Assembly (NCBI RefSeq): GCF_002261265.1
Contig: NZ_NEVK01000004.1
Coordinates: 248,001 to 312,000, forward strand
Origin: Bordetella genomosp. 7
GTDB taxonomy: Bacteria > Pseudomonadota > Gammaproteobacteria > Burkholderiales > Burkholderiaceae_B
Length of the DNA: 64,000 bases
Direction: 5' to 3'
This document shows, piece after piece, positions 62,600 to 64,000 of the stretch (positions are counted from its first letter, which is position 1; each line of letters begins with the position of its first letter). A program made the position numbers and the translations under genes. Under the pieces are notes generated by a model that was not told the DNA's origin, made no database searches, and worked only from the letters and a program-made list of their open reading frames with translations.

Positions 62600-63615
62600 A
62601 TCCCCTCGATATGGACGTACTGCGCCAGGCGCGCGACTGGATAGCCCAGGGCCACAAAGTGCACCTGGCTACCGTGGCCCAGACCTGGGGCTCAGCCCCG
62701 CGGCAGGCAGGCGCTCTGATGGCGCTGCGGGCCGATGGGCGCATGGCTGGCTCGGTATCCGGCGGTTGCGTGGAAGACGATCTTTCCAACCGCGCCCGGG
62801 CCGGGCAGCTTCCCGACAAGCCCGAGCGCGTCACCTACGGCGTCACCAGCGACGAGGCGGCCCGCTTTGGCCTGCCTTGCGGCGGCACGCTGCGCCTGGT
62901 CGTCGAACCGCTGGACGGCGCGCAATGGCTGGCTCCTGTGCTGGCGGCCATCGACGCCCAGCGACTGGTCGCGCGCACGCTGGATCTGCACACCGGCGCC
63001 TGCTCGGTGACGGCAGCCGATCCAGCCGACGGCCCGGATTTCGACGGCCGGATCCTGCGCGCTGTCTACGGGCCGCAATGGCGGCTGCTGATCATCGGCG
63101 CCAATCAGACCGCACGCGCGCTCGGCGGCATCGCCACGATGCTCGACTTCCGCGTCCTGGTGTGCGATCCGCGCGAAGAAGTGCACGCCGAGTGGGATGT
63201 GCCGCACTGCACCCTGCTTACCAGCATGCCCGACGATGCCGTGCTCGAAATCGGCGTGGACGCCCGCACCGCCATCGTCGCCCTGACCCACGACCCCAAG
63301 CTCGACGACATGGCCCTGCTCGAGGCCCTCAAGTCGCCGGCCTTCTATGTTGGCGCCCTGGGTTCGCGCGCCAACCAGGCCAAGCGCCGCGAACGCCTGC
63401 GCCAGTTCGACCTCGACGATGCGCACATTGCGCGCCTGCACGGGCCGGTGGGGCTGCGCATCGCCAGCCGCACGCCGGCCGAAATTGCCGTCGCCGTGGC
63501 CGCTGAGCTGGTATGGGTGCGCAACTCGCTGGGTACCGCGCAGGCATCGTCCTACCTGGACACCGGCAGCCTGTCCGGCGACAGTCCGCGTATCGAGACC
63601 GGCCCTTCGGCTTGA
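62596..63615 (+). CDS. XdhC/CoxF family molybdoenzyme maturation protein
   Basis: 339 residues. XdhC marks: HLATVAQTWGSAPRQAGALMAL, GSVSGGCVEDDL near residue 52-63, FGLPCGGTLRLVVEPL, then a Rossmann half (LLIIGANQTARALGGIATML and VALTHDPKLDDMALLEAL, YVGALGSRANQAKRRERL). It inserts the sulfurated cofactor into xanthine-dehydrogenase-like enzymes. It pairs with the MocA-like gene. No molybdoenzyme structural gene is in the window. Confidence 0.92.
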   Translation: MNPLDMDVLRQARDWIAQGHKVHLATVAQTWGSAPRQAGALMALRADGRMAGSVSGGCVEDDLSNRARAGQLPDKPERVTYGVTSDEAARFGLPCGGTLRLVVEPLDGAQWLAPVLAAIDAQRLVARTLDLHTGACSVTAADPADGPDFDGRILRAVYGPQWRLLIIGANQTARALGGIATMLDFRVLVCDPREEVHAEWDVPHCTLLTSMPDDAVLEIGVDARTAIVALTHDPKLDDMALLEALKSPAFYVGALGSRANQAKRRERLRQFDLDDAHIARLHGPVGLRIASRTPAEIAVAVAAELVWVRNSLGTAQASSYLDTGSLSGDSPRIETGPSA

Positions 63616-63620
63616 AACTT

Positions 63621-63634
63621 TTGATTTATATCAA
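63621..63634. promoter_or_regulatory. FNR/ANR box before second usp gene
   Basis: TTGAT-TTAT-ATCAA is a perfect FNR/ANR consensus centred about 77 bases before the ATG at 63705, close to the distance before the other usp gene. Confidence 0.75.
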
Positions 63635-63704
63635 GCGCCCATTGAGACGATTCGCTATGCTGGATTAGCAATTCCCAATTGCATTCATCCTATACGGAGC
63701 TGCC

Positions 63705-64000
63705 ATGTTCAAGATCCTTGTTCCCATCGATGGTTCCGATTGCGCCCTGCGTGCATTGAAAACCGCCATCACCATGGCAGGCCAGCATGCCGACGCCGAA
63801 CTGCATTTGCTCAACGCCCCGCTGCCCATCCTGTCGGGCCACGCACGCATGTTCCTGAGCAAGCAGGAAGTCCACGACTACTACAACGAAGAAGGCGCCA
63901 AGGCGCTGGACGAAGCACGAAAAATCGCCGAACAATCGGGCCTGGCCCTGCATGTGACCGTACAGGCCGGCCAGTCGGCGCAAGTCATTGCCGATTATGC
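63705..64000 (+). CDS. Universal stress protein, N-terminal part
   Basis: Cut by the right edge; 98 residues visible. FKILVPIDGSDCALRALKTAI is the Usp start with the Asp that contacts ATP. EEGAKALDEARKIAEQSGL and VQAGQSAQVIADY follow. The ATG has GGAG 6 bases upstream. With a perfect FNR/ANR box before it, low-oxygen induction is likely. Confidence 0.88.
   Translation, partial: MFKILVPIDGSDCALRALKTAITMAGQHADAELHLLNAPLPILSGHARMFLSKQEVHDYYNEEGAKALDEARKIAEQSGLALHVTVQAGQSAQVIADY

Noticed and set aside
1..64000. tRNA, rRNA, insertion sequences, prophage or integrase genes
   Set aside because: None recognised; no transposase or integrase motifs among the credible proteins.

Overview
The window is GC-rich and tightly packed, with many 4-base ATGA overlaps between neighbouring genes. 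Its gene set fits a free-living betaproteobacterium close to Bordetella/Achromobacter (Alcaligenaceae). The clues are a Bug/TctC solute-binding protein, TRAP and peptide ABC importers for organic nutrients, IclR-controlled catabolic operons, and dispersed GTGTCTGAC palindromes. This placement is an inference; no 16S or other marker gene is present. All identifications come from reading motifs and gene order, not from database searches.

Layout. (1) 1-8682: a glycan-building operon cut by the left edge, with a HAD phosphatase fragment, two GT9 heptosyltransferase-like enzymes, an O-carbamoyltransferase, three other glycosyltransferases, a UDP-glucuronate decarboxylase-like SDR and a PIG-L deacetylase. 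(2) 8695-13926: a stress-type island with a glycine-rich membrane protein, small disordered proteins, topoisomerase IB, a PfpI/DJ-1 protein, a CinA-type amidohydrolase, an alpha/beta hydrolase and a DUF3182 protein. (3) 14197-18257: a TerC exporter behind a structured leader, a large MscS-type channel and a DUF411 protein. (4) 18309-26632: an M20 peptidase, a five-gene peptide ABC importer and a divergent serine hydrolase, with two TATAC palindromes between them. (5) 26741-32201: a UspA protein behind an FNR/ANR box, a polar amino-acid ABC importer and a lipoprotein penicillin acylase, followed by a tandem repeat. (6) 32576-39794: small stress proteins, an alpha/beta hydrolase, arcD-arcA, a Tat-exported aldo/keto reductase and a SYLF protein, with a second repeat locus. 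(7) 39914-46244: DUF2243, two ferritin-like proteins, an SRPBCC protein, a Zn-alcohol dehydrogenase, a GST and a zinc-ribbon protein. (8) 46394-50274: a DUF2231 membrane protein, a PQQ-type sorbosone dehydrogenase and a YncD/PqqU-like TonB receptor. (9) 50412-57440: an IclR-controlled TRAP importer, SMP-30 lactonase and FMN hydroxyacid dehydrogenase, then a second IclR gene. (10) 57564-63615: a TctC binding protein, a self-sufficient class VII P450 (P450-reductase-ferredoxin fusion), a DUF72 protein, and MocA- and XdhC-like molybdoenzyme maturation genes. (11) 63705-64000: a second UspA gene, cut by the right edge, again behind a perfect FNR/ANR box.

The most notable signals are four. First, two repeat loci each duplicate the 3' end of the neighbouring gene (last codons plus stop) together with a GTGTCTGAC hairpin in the same orientation relative to the gene. 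Second, a 17-bp motif matching at 16 positions lies before both the dctP and the FMN-dehydrogenase start. Third, FNR boxes sit at nearly equal distance before both usp genes. Fourth, a likely PQQ capture-and-use operon is present. The carbamoyltransferase glycan cluster is the best candidate for an undescribed pathway.
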